A stretch of 64,000 nucleotides of DNA from positions 16,401,312 to 16,465,311 of the forward strand of contig OY979719.1 in assembly GCA_963855995.1 (NCBI GenBank), read 5' to 3'. The first letter of the stretch is position 1. The number at the start of each line of letters is the position of its first letter. Below the pieces are notes generated by a model that did no database searches, was not told the origin of the DNA, and worked only from the letters and a program-made list of their open reading frames with translations. Origin of the DNA: Muricea muricata (lineage: Eukaryota > Cnidaria > Anthozoa > Malacalcyonacea > Plexauridae). The position numbers and the translations under genes were made by a program. Positions 13,301 to 37,500 of the stretch are shown piece by piece.

Positions 13301-16107
13301 AACTATTTAGTAAAAAATGTAAGAAACATTAACATGTAGTTTTTTTAAAACTCGAGACGTGTTTTACTTTAGATATATTAATATTAAATTGTGTGTACAT
13401 AAATATATTTTTTATATTTCATTTTACCCGCAATGCCTGACACACGTTCCCATTAAATCCTAAGGTAAGAAAGTAAATTTGGTGCTAAATTGTTTAGTAA
13501 TTCACATTAATGCAAAATATTGACGCTTAAGTGGAATATTTTACTCTGCCATGTTTATCACTATTCATCACCACACCCTCGCCCATCGAAATCGTGCAAC
13601 TGCAAGTTCTTTTTGTGAGTTGAAACAGTGGGATATATTGATGCTGTTGAACCGGAACTGCGATAAGCTTGCTATAGCACTTGTAAGTTTGTTTATAATT
13701 CTCTCTATGAGACACGAGACGAAGTAATTTATCGAAAAATAAAAAGTATCTTTTACAATGTAAGATAACATTGATTTTCGCTTTCATGTTGTCAATTAAT
13801 TACTAACTTAGTGTAAGAGGTAAATAAGACGAGTTCCAGCGAGGGGAAATATAAAAAACATCCACTGATGTGTATTTTTAGCCTGGGCGGCCCGACCATC
13901 GAGTATTTTCTTCAAATACTTTGGCCTACGTCATTGCGATAACGCTAAAGCAAACATTCGGCTTATTGCTCAAACAAATTAACTTATTTAACTTGTGATA
14001 TATATCGAGATAAAACATATTTCAATTAGAAAATCGTGCATTGCGGCTAATTCGCTCAGGAACATCCTGTTCTTAGCGTGAGAGATATGCAATGCCTGAA
14101 TGATCGCTTTAATAAAGTCGTCAGTGGCAACTTGCAAATCTGTTAAGTAATATGTTTTGTATTATTGACAGTAGATCTAAACTTATCGGTTGCTTCAATG
14201 GCGCGACTGTTTCACTTAGAATATGCCACTTTCAGTTTCACTTAACTATTGATTTTGAAGACCGATTAGCACTTCTCAATTCAGCAAATTATCTTATATC
14301 ATTTCCATACAAGCATTGTTAATGCTATTTCTGTCATCATATTTACGAAGGTGTTCAAAAAAACAGGTTTCCCTTCAGTGTTTTTTTAGGAATTTTAGCA
14401 ATATTTAACAAAGTCTTTCGGCGAAAACCCGAAATTTTGCCATGCGAATTGAACTAAATAAGTGACAGAGAGGAGTGTACAGTCGATATGCTGGAGTAAC
14501 ATCGATAATGAGTGTAGCGAGATTTCCTCTCCCTGGTACCATGTTTAGAAGAAGTATTAACTATATACAAGAGTGTAATTTCTTTTTGGTTCTAAAGGGG
14601 TTTATTGATCTGTATTTTGTGTCCATTGAAAGTTAGACCTATAACAATAAAGGGATTAAAGAGGCTTAAAGCCATGTAGCGAGCATAATATCTTGTAATG
14701 CCACTGGTTCAGTCATTAGTCTATGTTTAGATTTACAATTCCTTATAAATGATCTTTTAGAACGACTGCATATTGAGGTAGCCAGATTTTAACATAAGGA
14801 TATCTTTGCGTTCCAACGAACCGCTGGTTAAATATTTTACTGGGAACAAGTACATCTTCTCACGAAATGGCATCAATTTATCAATGACCTTATAGTTGTA
14901 AATTTGCTTGGTTAATTAAAATATTTTAAATACTATCTTGTGTCTCACGCACATATGTCCAACTAACACAAAAGAACTTGTGCGATACATTATTGTTATC
15001 AAATGAACTAGAATTTGTGATCATGTCTTTTATTGTTACTTATTCTTACTCAATCAATATATTAGTAACATAATAAACATGAATGGAGCCATACAATTCT
15101 TCCTCGTAATTACCATTCAAATATCTCGCAACTATTCATGAGTTGACTAACGAAGTTAAGATATTAATTTATCAACATGCCATGATCGACAGATAACATA
15201 TGATCGACAATTCAATTATCGAATCCTAGGGTTCCATTTCGTCCACGACCAAATTTCATGCATATTTTGTCGATAAGTGCTCAAGAGGCTGAATGTGTAT
15301 AAAGTAATTCGTCTACGTTAGTAAAGACATTAACTTGGAATCTTGAATCAAGTGAACATTGACTTCACTTCAGTGAAGACCTTGACTTAACTGTATTAAA
15401 GACATTGAACCGACTCAATTGAAGACATTAACTTGACTGTAGTGAAGACATTGACTTCAGTCCAGTAAAGACATTGAATTGATTAAAGAGATTGATTTGA
15501 CCCAAACGACGCTGTTTTATATATAATTTCACCCACCTTTGTCATTGATTTGTTGCAACGGTTGCGGCGAAGAATTAGTACATGAACATTTTTCCTCCCT
15601 GAAATAAGCCAACACTCCCAGAGCTGCACCGACGAGGCAGATCACGAACAGTATACACAATATTATAAAAGGTAATCTCCATCTTGTGTCATTCTTTGAA
15701 ATGCCACCCCAGTCCTCTGCTGGTCGTGGAGGAATATTCAAAGCTCGAATTCTAGGAGGTTCCGATTGCTTCTCGCTCTTTGGTTGCTTCTCGCTCTTTG
15801 GTTTCTTCTTGTACCCAGCAGCTTCGTAGACAACGTTCTCCTTTTTTCGTCGGCCCGTGCCCTCCAATCCTGCTTTCTTTACCACCTCAGAAGTGTCCTC
15901 GTAATGAGGATTCACTTCAACAAAATGTTCTGGTTGAAAGCCACCGTTCTCCATCGGTTTCCCGAGATTTCTTTCCGATTCACTGCCACCGAATGTACTA
16001 AAAGTTAAATCGTCTGTGCTGATAGCGTATGGATTAAACGCTAAATTGGCGTAATCTGTCATGTTGCTGTCGTCCGACCCCGATTTCTTTTCTGTAGCCG
16101 AAGTCAT
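7138..16107 (-). CDS. Paralog B: type II membrane protein with coiled coil, collagen-like segment and C-terminal Cys module
   Basis: Five exons join in frame to 403 aa: 15537-16107, 11461-11600, 9807-9893, 7990-8199 and 7138-7341. Exon 1 (ATG at 16107) codes a 144-residue tail with YANL at 19-22, NPHY at 66-69 (an NPxY-type PTB/endocytosis motif), Y94, Y99, a KSEKQ repeat and a proline-rich patch. The transmembrane helix is at about 145-169, followed by a CSC pair. Exons 2 and 3 are amphipathic and Asn/Gln-rich, coiled-coil-like. Exon 4 holds about ten Gly-X-Y triplets, with GPRGFNGTQ coded twice in tandem. Exon 5 holds the cysteine module ending C-x3-Y-x2-C (CVIIYWEC) and the stop. Phases are 1 after exon 1, then 0. 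Acceptor TTTTCAG and donors GTGGGT, GTATGT, GTACTG and GTACGT are visible; exon 3 has a weak acceptor (AATGAAG). More mini-exons may be missed. Family unknown; a trimeric surface receptor is inferred. Confidence 0.8.
7519..7757. mobile_element. MITE family 1, copy 1 (intron 4 of paralog B)
   Basis: Termini GGTTGTACGAAAG and CTTTCGTACAACCGACCCC, with internal CCACCGGAT and ATCCGGTGG blocks. A second copy in inverse orientation lies at 52820-53071. Confidence 0.75.
7990..8199 (-). CDS. Paralog B collagen-like exon
   Basis: This 210-bp phase-0 exon lies between TTTTCTATCAG and a GTACGT donor. It codes LRNISKEI, then Gly-X-Y triplets GPR GFN GTQ (twice), GLP GAQ GDA, then a short tail containing one Cys (NLSACIVDQ). 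The same opening, (G)PRG[FY]NG[ST]QG, occurs in the paralog E exon at 39740-39931, which supports common descent. NGT inside the triplets is an N-glycosylation sequon. Confidence 0.82.
8560..8808. mobile_element. MITE family 2, full copy
   Basis: Termini TACACAGCCAAAAACAAACA and GTTCGTTTTTTGCTGTGTA are imperfect inverted repeats with TA at both ends. The interior repeats GAACAATGT/ACATTGTTC. It lies in intron 3 of paralog B. Confidence 0.75.
9449..9593. mobile_element. hAT-type MITE, 145 bp
   Basis: It opens with CAGGGTTGCCAGATCACTGC and ends with the exact complement; about 37 bp of each end match without error. The 8-bp duplication TTCATAAC is intact (9441-9448 and 9594-9601), so insertion looks recent. 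Confidence 0.92.
10102..10480. mobile_element. Foldback MITE family 3, copy 1
   Basis: Inverted arms include AATATTCATTAGCACAGCTG / AGCTGTGCTAATGAATATTC, AGAGCATCCTAAATTTAG and its complement, and GGTGGCAAAAT / ATTTTGCCACC, around a central hairpin (ATTATGCGCGGAAAA / TTTTCCACGCATAAT). A second copy is at 32542-32885. Confidence 0.8.
11601..15536 (-). other. Intron 1 of paralog B
   Basis: About 3.9 kb with no exon that I can support. It contains a C10 tract just upstream at 11,202, the tandem repeat at 15,318-15,505, and otherwise unremarkable AT-rich sequence. Confidence 0.5.
15318..15505. repeat. Degenerate ~30-bp tandem repeat in intron 1 of paralog B
   Basis: Variants of AGTGAAGACATTGACTT recur six or more times next to the exon 1 donor (15536). 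Confidence 0.65.
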
Positions 16108-18974
16108 GCCGTATGCTTTTGATATTGGTTTATTTACTTAGGTTATGTCAATCCGACGGCACCGCGGTTTATTTGTACCTCTAAGACTCTTTGAAGATTC
16201 CTTTCTTTAAAATTAAAATGTTGCAATCACCATATTAATTAGTCAACATTTGAATAAGAATAAAAAATACTGTATAGACACCCACATATGTGGCTTTTTG
16301 AGGGAATTCAATGAGCCCACTGTCAGATCAGCTTATTCCTATACAATATAATGCACCATGGGTGAGCATGGAAACAGTTTGATCTTTTCTTCATATTCCA
16401 TATCTATATGTATATGTATATATATAAGTGGAACTTAACTTGATAAATTGACGTTAACTTGGTCATATGAATAATTAAGTTCAAGTGTGTTTGCTTTTTT
16501 TTAAGTCAATGGTCGTATAAGCCTAAGCACCAATATTGTAAAATAATACATGTATTTGTTGATTAAGTTAAGGAAATAATGTCAAGACTTATTCAGTTCT
16601 AAACTAGTTGATCCCAACTGATCGTTAAATACCAATACTTCCACAGCATCTATTGTATGCATGTGGATGACCGACAAAGCTTTTTGTGAAATTCATGATG
16701 GGATCCAACGAGCTGTTATCCGTGTTGAGGGCCTGGATCTACAGAGTATAATATTGCTTTCTGGACACTTTCGACGGAAATGACGTTACCGCGCCTAGCT
16801 ATTGAAAACGAGAATCAACAAACTTTGAAGTTCGAGAGGTTGTGTCAAAATCAAACAATGCATATTTAGCATGCTCGCTATTTAGTTGGGAAGTTTTTTA
16901 GTTAGAAAGTTTTTTAGTTGGAAAGTCTTTTTTTCATTAGTAAACAATAACACTAGAGAGGGCATCATAATCTTTTTCACTGAAAACAAAAGGGAACGCG
17001 ACGATTTGGGAGGCAAATTCTAGTCCCGGATGCAGGGCCAAGCGCCTATTGGCTTAACTAATGCTTCCTTAGCGGTTAACCACCTTATTAACAGCAGGAA
17101 TGTGTATGGAATGTTTCGTCATCGTTGTTTAAGGCGGCTTTGCCGGTTTTGTGGGAAAAATATTACTTTTTTAATCGTTTTTATTCGTCTGTCCAATCTG
17201 GAATGATATTTTAAATATTTTTACGGGAAAAACATTTCAAAAAGCAGAGACATCGTGAATGAGTGAACATCCGGGACTTGCATGAATTTGCCCCCAATCG
17301 CCGCGTCCCCAAATTTTATCCTCGATGCCTCCTCTATAGTGTTATTTATAACCTCTATGCTTTTACCTACATGACTCCGAGCAAAAATGACAAAAGTTAC
17401 CTTGCAAAACGAAACGAAACGAGAGTTTAAGGAACTTAGAGTGACGTTCAAGGAACTTGTAAGGAGTCCCTTTGCTTAACGGTGGTCAAATAGTTTAACT
17501 AGTCAAAAACTGACTTCTAAAAACACATGCAAGTGTTCCACAAATCTAAAATTTTTATTCAATGAAATAGTGAAGATTTTCTTACAGTAGTGTGATAAAT
17601 GTTTTTGAAATACAATAGCAATATGCAAGTCAGTTTCAATACGACTACGCACTACTTCATAAGGAAACCGGAAAATGCAACACTTTTTGTTCATGAAAGG
17701 ATCTTAATGGCTGATTTCACAATTAATATCATTGTTCATACACGAAAATGGTAACTGTAGTGTAATGACATGGAGGCAATAAAAAGTCCACGACAACTTA
17801 ATCTAGTTGGCTCTTTTACTAATGGCTTCTTTTACTTCGCAATTGATATATCATTGTTCAAACTTTAAAATGAAAGTTAACTGTATTATTTTGTTTTGAC
17901 GAATCAAGCATTTCATCGAGGCAATAAAAATCCACGACAACTTAATCTATAGTTGCTTCCTTTAGTATAGTGGCTGACTTCATAATAATTAATATCATTT
18001 TTCAAACTTTTAAATGGTTAAGTTAACTGTAGTGTTTTGACAAATCGAGCATTCGATCCACAACTTAATCTAGTTAGTTCCTTTAGTAATGGCTGACTTT
18101 CCAATTAATCAGTATAATTGTTCAAACTTTAAAATGGGAGTTAACTGTAGTGTTTTGACAAATCAAGCATTTGAGGCAGTAAAAAGTCCACGACAACTTA
18201 ATCTAGTTGGTTCTTTTATTAATGGCTGACTTCACACACTTAAAAATGGTAGATAACTGTGTTGTTTTATTTTGACAAATCAAGCATTTGAGGCAATTAC
18301 GTCCACAACAATTAATCTGACTATATAGTTGGTTCCTTTAGTATAATAGCTAACTTCATTTTTTCCAGCATTTTTTTCACAGCAGATACTCGATTCATGT
18401 TTTTTTTTCTAGATTAGTGATGTTTGTATAATGTTATTTAGCTAACTTAGCTAGTACTGTTATTAATAAACCTGCATATACATAAAGTACCCAGGGAAGC
18501 CACAGGAAAGTGCGAAAATAGTGTGTATACCAAGATTGTTTCAAAGACTGGAATAAATCTCCTCAGTTTAAACAGTGTAAATACTGCTTAGGAAAGATCC
18601 CTAACACTCACAAAGAATACCCGGCCTAGTTGGCAGCGAGGAACGTCCAAATTTCATTACCGAGATTACTGACCTGTGTGATACAGGTGGGTCATATCAG
18701 TGGTAACTAGTTTTTTAGGTAATTCTAAAAACTATTAGCTACTAAGAATTCTTAGGTATTAAAAGTTAACCTTTGGAAACTTTAATCCAAATGTTTAAAC
18801 ACAAGCCAACTTTTCATAGTTTTTGTGCGCGAATATGAAACGGTTCTGTCTTGTTAAACGTCGTGAATTTGGTCTTCATATATCACCTTTGCACGTCGTT
18901 ATCTTAAGCGCTGTGCAGCGTTGCATGGTCGGTGTACGCAATCCCACAAAGGATTCTCCTTTGCTTTAACGCAT
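16108..18974. other. Intergenic, paralog B promoter to paralog C 3' end
   Basis: Contains the 125-bp tandem array (17,700-18,370). No TATA box was recognised upstream of paralog B. Nothing coding. Confidence 0.5.
17700..18370. repeat. ~125-bp tandem repeat array, about five units
   Basis: Units begin near 17708, 17824, 17970, 18091, 18223 and 18348 with variants of GGCTGACTTCACAATTAAT. Each contains TCCACGACAACTTAATCTAG. Units differ by 10-20 percent by eye. It lies between paralogs B and C. Confidence 0.8.
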
Positions 18975-30244
<11,270 letters not shown>

Positions 30245-31405
30245 ACTTCTGTGGTAAATTTCTCTTTTCTTTATTATGTAAACTTTGGACCTTGTCTTAC
30301 CTGATTTTGCTTACATGCCAGATTATATGTGTATTGTTCTACGCAATATGATACTGATAACATGATCTTTTTATTGCTCGTTCACGTACTTATAAAAACT
30401 GGATTAGGAAATGGAGTACCCAAGAAGTTCTGTTGATATTCTAATGTAGATATTCTGGAGCTCTTTAATTCCTAAGAAATTTGTCCAGGGTCTACGTTAG
30501 GGCACTAAAGAGATTAAGGATGCTCAGCGCAAAAAAGTTTGTCGGCTGGAAACTGCTCTTCAAGATCGACGGAGGAGTAGGATTTCAAACTGGGTTTAAT
30601 AAGTTTTAACAGTCGGGGGGGAAAAACAAGCCTTGTCGGTAAATCGATCAGAAAACGTCAGTAATGGTTAGTAGAGAGAAGGACAGTAGAGAAACACTCC
30701 TCTCCACCCCTAAAAGAATGGTTTCGCTACGCTCCTGGAAAAAAGGGGAAAAAGTCGCAGTGTTTATACGCGTTGGCCAAACAGACTGTCATGGCATTTC
30801 TTCTTCGCACGTGGGGTGGGGTAAAGTCTCCTTTGACGTAAGTTGAGCACTTTAGTTTCTCAGTTCTCCCATTACGGCATCATGTAGTGATTCACATGCA
30901 ATATCTCGTATTAAAAAATCACGGGAATTGAACTGAGAACGTGCTTAATATTGTTGAAATAACAAGATTTGTGAGAATTTTAATTTCCATCATCATTCTA
31001 CTGCATGTCAACAGCAGGGCATGCTAAAAGTCCCGTTTGTATTTGTGGTTTTTACAAAATTTATTCAATTTCACTGTAAATGTGGGTTCGGCCCACTTAT
31101 AGCGTCTAATACAGGGGAATTTAAAATAGTCGCGATTTTCAGTCGAGGCAAAATAGGCATTGCCATCGGCAAGTCAAAGCAAGATACGCCCAGTTATTAA
31201 TAAATTGAATTCTTTCGTAAACAGTAGATTGTGAGTAAAATAATTAAGAAGCCGCGGATCTTGATTGTTATGTTCCGTGTACTGACATTTTTCATGTAAA
31301 GCTACATGCAGGGTTTCTACGTTTTGTTACCATGTATGGTCATGTATCAATTACAATGTTTCCTATAATAGGTCTACACATGCAGGACACGTCTGGTTAT
31401 TATTC

Positions 31406-31570
31406 TCATCGCATACATTCCCAATAATAAGCGACACAGTCAGTTTCTTTAGTAATCTTGTTCTTGCAATAGCAGGTGTGCTCTTCTTGTGTGCCACTTG
31501 GTGCCATGTATGTTACGTCTGCTGTATGTTTCAACGAAGTCGAACACGTGACTGCAACCGTGACACGATC
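31406..31570 (-). CDS. Paralog D terminal exon with Cys module
   Basis: After TTGTTACAG, 54 codons are open to TGA. The cysteines are TVAVTC, HTCYC and CVAYYWEC, with two residues after the last Cys. The first strand (VTVAVTC) and the last (AYYWEC) alternate hydrophobic residues, suggesting a small beta domain held by disulfides. Confidence 0.8.
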   Translation of the reverse strand, partial: DRVTVAVTCSTSLKHTADVTYMAPSGTQEEHTCYCKNKITKETDCVAYYWECMR

Positions 31571-34500
31571 CTGTAACAAAACGTGTAGACATCAAAATAA
31601 CAGAGCATGTTATACAATAATACATTTATGGACAGTCAGGGACCGCGGAGCGGTTTTTTATTGGTGGGGCCAATCGAGCACCGATTGTGCTCTAGGTGCG
31701 AGATATCTAGAGGGGAAACTTTTGAAATCAAGAGCCCTGAGATGCCTGGAAATACTTCTATTTTCAACAATCATCATGAAGTGGCATATAGCTTTGCCTC
31801 GATTCTTATATTTTTAATGAAAAAAATTATTGGTGGGGCTTTAGCCCAGCCAGCCACCCCGCTCCGCGATCCCTTACAGTACTTCTGGGATCATAATACA
31901 ATGCTGACACGAGCGTTGAACTGTGGGGATGTAACGAACTGGGATAGTCAATTAGCTACATATTGGCAAATAATGAAACTAAACACAAATAATCTGTATG
32001 TTTTCCAAGTAATAGTATACCTCGGTCATTTTTGGAACGTTCACAGTGACCAAGGTGCCATTTTTACGTTCTTTGGCTTGTTTGAATAAACAGTTTGGGT
32101 TTGCAATAAGTCTTTCAACCTTCCAAATAAAAATAAAAAAAACATGAAGTATGAGGTTTCAACAAGTAAAATATGAAGTATGAATAATTAAACATACTTA
32201 AGCTGGGTGAATGTAAATGCGTGGAAAAGTACTGCCACTAGTTGTCAAAAAGAAATCCGTTTTTCGATCCCAAACAGTGGCGAACCTAGCGTAAGTCAAA
32301 ATAAATTACCACAGCTCATTCTAGGATATATTTGCATTTTAAAATACCTTCAAAGCAACTTCATTGGTTAGATTTTATTCTTTTGTAATTCATAACCTAT
32401 GACATTGTTATAACGTTATTTTGAATTTAAAATTGAGCTGCTATAATTTATTTTGACTAACCCTGGATCCGCCACTGATCCCAAATACTAAATTCCTCAT
32501 GAAACATAATGGATAATTTGCATAATACACTAACACTCGATCTAGGCAAAAAGAACAAAATCTTTTACTACAGCTAGAAAGAGGATTTTAAGATTAATAG
32601 AATTGCCGGGTGTGGTGGCGAAATGTTGTAAAATACGGAAAGTATAGCTTTGCGAAGTTTGCAAATTTTGTATATAGTTGCATTAGCTATGCATGGAAAA
32701 AGTTACCATTTTCGCGGCAATTCTAGCTCAAAAATGTTAACTTTTTCCGCGCGTAATACAAATATAAACAAAATTTGCAAATATTTTTCGTCATTTTACA
32801 ACGTTTCGCCACCAAACTTTGGAATTCTACTAATTTTAAGATGCTTTTTCTAACTGTAGCAAAAGATTTCGTTCTTCCTGTCTAGTCCGACCTGAAGTCA
32901 AATTGTCCGCTTGCTATGTTTCGACACTTCTACTAGACTTTCTTTACGACACATGATTTAAAACTTAGATTTAATAATTTTCAAAAAGTTGAGTGATTAA
33001 AAACACGAAAATGGATTTCTATTACTTTTAACTTTTTATGCAAGTGAACAAAAATATTGACAGTGCTGTTATTACCTTCGCAGTGGTTTGTTGAAACTTT
33101 CTTGCAATATTTTTTTCAGTGTTCTAAAAAGATAAACGTTGGGTTGTTCATTAGTTAGTTCTCGCGTTTCGGTTCAAATTCACAACTGATAAAGTTTACC
33201 GTTTAAAAATTAACATGGAACATAACGATACCTATAGCTGAAATCGTTTTAACTTACGTTAAAAAGCCTTTCCAAAATTACCCTCGTTTGTTCATACACA
33301 TCCTGAAAAAGATGAAAAACATTTGTTCTCATTTGGATAAAAACTTTGTAATATATGGTCTGGCAAACCAGCTGGGAAAACATGTTGCAATTGATGTGGC
33401 AATTGATGTCGCAATTGCTACATTGCCAAACCATTATATTTTATAGTTTTGTTTTATATATTATCAGTTTGTTGTTAAAAACTCCCACACCAATCGTCAC
33501 GATGGCTGCTAGGACCCCAAAATAGTACAAATTATAAGTAAACACTTGTGTATTTGTCAAGTCAAAGCCAGAATTCGTGCGCAATGCTTATAAACTTAGT
33601 TGCTGTGACAAATCTGAAACAAACTGTTACTAAAGTTGTTATAAATGGTTATTTGCCACAAGTGCACAACTCTGCTTGAAGAAGTGTAAGAACTATGCGA
33701 TGCTATTTAGTAGCATATTGCTACGGGTTTCGGCACCAAGTTAGGCGTCAATATGGTGAACTTGTGGGCTGTACATGGATAGATATACTGGTTTAATTTT
33801 ACTTAAAACTGTATTGGTTAATTCTCCAGTTTAGTAACTGAAGGTGTAGTTGCAATCCAGAATTTTTCACCTACTAGCTTTTTTCTGCATTCCTTATTGT
33901 TTCCATCGCAATGATGTTTGTCAGTGAGGTTACTTGAATGACGAGTACTATTCTGAAATGCATGAAACTTGGAAGAATAGGTCGTTTGCAGGTGAAAAAA
34001 ATTATTTCGATTGTTGCTGAATTGAACACACTTCAGGGAATTTAAAACGGTCAATTACATAAGATGGGCAATATGGTTAGCTGTTAGAAGGTAAATCAGG
34101 GCCTTTTTTTAACTATTTACGTGGGGGGGGGGCAAGGACCCCCCACCCCCTCCTTTGGCCCCCCACTGATGGATTTTGCCCCCCCCACTAAGTTGTCATG
34201 TTGTTACTTTAACACGTAGCATGAAATAAAAATGTATGTACTGCTCTTGGCAGTGGGTGGGGACAGTTAAATTTCTTACCATTTAAATTAACAATAACCG
34301 AATAATACAGTTCATTCAGGTCAGTGGTCTACTTTATATCTGTGTAAAACGAAGCACATCTACATCAATCAGTTCATAACGCAGGCGCATTGCAATTGAC
34401 CTAGTTCAATAGCCTATGATTGAAGTTTAACTTTAACCAAATAAGATAAAATGTTCAATCCATTCATACTGTCATTCTAAGACATTACACATCATATAAA

Positions 34501-37500
34501 ATCTCTTCGCCTTAGCCTAAGTCCCAATTTACTATCATTTTATAAGTTGAAAGAGTTCATATTTTGTATAGATTGAGATTTAAGCATGTTTCGCTTAATG
34601 TTGTCAGCTCCTCGCTGTTAACGATATGTTACACAAAAAACAGTGCGTTGATGAGCGAAAATGTTAACTAATAATAACTGATCGTAACATTTTAAAAATA
34701 TTTTTCATTCAATAATAAATATAGAAACTATGTCAGCATATCCCACAATTTTCTGTCCCTTCGGTCATAACCAACGGTCATAACCGCCCCCCCCCCCCAC
34801 GGGCAATTTCTTAAAAAAGGCTCTGAGGTAAATGAACTGCGTTTGTTAACTTGAAAATGTAACAGATTCTTACTTTATAATTATGCAAACAGAGAATAAA
34901 TCAACTTTCTTCATGAACAAGGGAGTTAAACTATACATTGAGGGTATACATGCTGGCGTGTCTTAGTCACCTTAGCCATCTCTGCATTACTGATACTTGA
35001 CGCCTTCTCTGATTTCAGACGCGAATGACGTTTTAAGCTTCGGGAGTCACAGTTCATTTACGTGACTACTGCACTGCATATTTTTTACACATTGCTTTTA
35101 GGGTTGAATGTAAATTAATGCTAACCTAGTAAATTTGCTAAATATTGTGAGCAGGTATACCATCAGATGTAGTTACATCTTTGGTTGTGCATGCTTTATA
35201 TGACATGGTTTATGCCACATTATATGATATGTGTTCATTATTGCATCAAGATAATCAAAGCAAGTAAGTAAATAAGTAAGTAAAGCAAAGTAAAGTAAAC
35301 AAACATATTTATATAAAAATGTAAGGAACAAACCCATATCGATGTTGATTGATGTCAGATAAGGATATATTTCTTTTTGCTAAGGATAAAATTTGCGCAT
35401 GCCATGCAAAACTAACCATTTTGTTTTTCAAGTCCAAGATGTCTCGCTGTAACTTTTCCTTCATGTTATGCATAACTTCGGTTAAATTTAGTTCGACAGA
35501 AACAACTACATAAAAAGATGGTGTTCTATTTTAAAATTTGATGTTCAATGTAACTTTTTAAACAATTTTATACGCTGCTTTATGTTGTTGTTTTTTTAAT
35601 TTTTTGTTGTGGTTAATGTTGTTCATGTTCTAATGCCAAGATGTTTTGTGAAGTCAAGACAGAATTACCACAAAATACTTGAAGCGTGGCAGTTAGTTCT
35701 GATGCAAATGTGGGAACGTAAAATTACAAGAACCTAACTCACAGTTACAAGTGTTTGAAGAAACAGTTCTTCCAGTAATTTACATGCATTTTAGGGGGTC
35801 TTATAACATCGCAGTTGACTTGTTTTCATTTTAACCAGCGAAGGTCGTAGTTTTCGAAAGAAACGCCTTAAAATCATTTTATCTTAACCAGCATCAAATC
35901 TTTTAGTATACCTTTTTAAAATTATTGAAAGACTTCCAACGTAAAAACCTTGAAAGGTTCTGCCAGCTATGATCGCCAGTGTGAAAAAATCAGCAGTGCA
36001 AACTAGGCTATCTACTAGTATTTATGGCCTGTCAGATATTTATTTTGTTCTTCTATTTTTGCATGTGAATTGTTTTTTATTCGTTTATAAACGCTTGTAC
36101 GTATTGAAACATTACAGAGGTTCAGAATTGGCTTCCAGTACCTCTACGGCTACCTATCAGCCAATCAGATTTGCCGGACCCAACCGATTAACCAATCAAA
36201 TTGTCTAAAAATCGGGAAAAGGTAGCGGTAGTGGTAGAGGAAGTCAAATCTGAAAGTCTCTATAAAAGTTCATGCAAATTATGCAACCACTAGATATTGA
36301 TTCTTTTTGTGTTTGTTTATGATGTGCACATGCAAAAATTTTACAACTTGTACATCTTGTAGCAGGTCTGTCTTCTCAAATTCACAGGGAAATTTTGCAA
36401 AAACCCTTGAATAGAAGTTGATATGGGAAATATACAATTTCCCATTTCAAACCCAAAAAACCCACACATGGGAAAGTCGTACAAATCACACTAATGGGAT
36501 GTTTCCATTGTTGATACTTAACATTTAAATGCATGGGATTTTAATATTCATGTTAGTGTTTTCCATTCATGTAAATCCGCACACCAGATCATTGGAATTT
36601 ACTGATATTCACATCTATGTAAAATGTACTTCCCATAGAAAGAACTTAATTCCCATCTTAAAAATCATCCCATTAATGCGAAATACAAAAAGGGATTTAA
36701 TATAACACATCAATGGCTTTTAAAAAATCTCATTTAATCATTGACGGTTAGAATTTACAAGCATGTAAATGTTAAATATCCCATTAATGTGATTTGTACA
36801 ACTTTCCCAAGTGTGGGTTTTGTGAGTTTGAAATGGGAAATTGTATATTCATAGGTTCTTGCAAAATTTCCCTGTGATTGTCAGCATGTTTGCAATAACT
36901 TATTGACAACTTGTAACAAGCTGCATGACATGGACCGATCAGACTTGTTACAAGTTGTCCTAACAACTGTGAACAGTCAGACTTGTTGTTAGTAACAAGG
37001 TTGTCAGAACGCAAGATTTAGCTGATGGACCTCTCAAGCTTGTTACAAGCTGTTAACAGCTTGTTCAAAGCTTGTTCAAACAACTTGTAACTAATTGTCA
37101 ACAGTAATTTGTGAACAGACTTGTTACAATTTGTTTGCACGTTTGTTACAACTGGCTCGTTTTTACGCGCGCATCTTATACAAAACTACGACAAATTGGA
37201 CATTGTTTCCCCCCACTCAGCCCACCCCCAAACTGCTTTCCATGCACAGTTCAACTGAAACAGATATATGCATAATCATTCGGGCAAAACGGCACATATA
37301 AAAAAAAAGAAGAAATTTGACCGAGAAAGTGTTGCGTGAAAATATCAGTTTAACAGATCAATTTGTTAGGAAGTATCGTAGTGAACGTGGATAAAAATAC
37401 ATATATAAAATAAAAAATATATAACATATAATATATATATAAACATATATAAAATAAATACATATATAAAATAAAATACAAAAATTTAATACAAAATATT

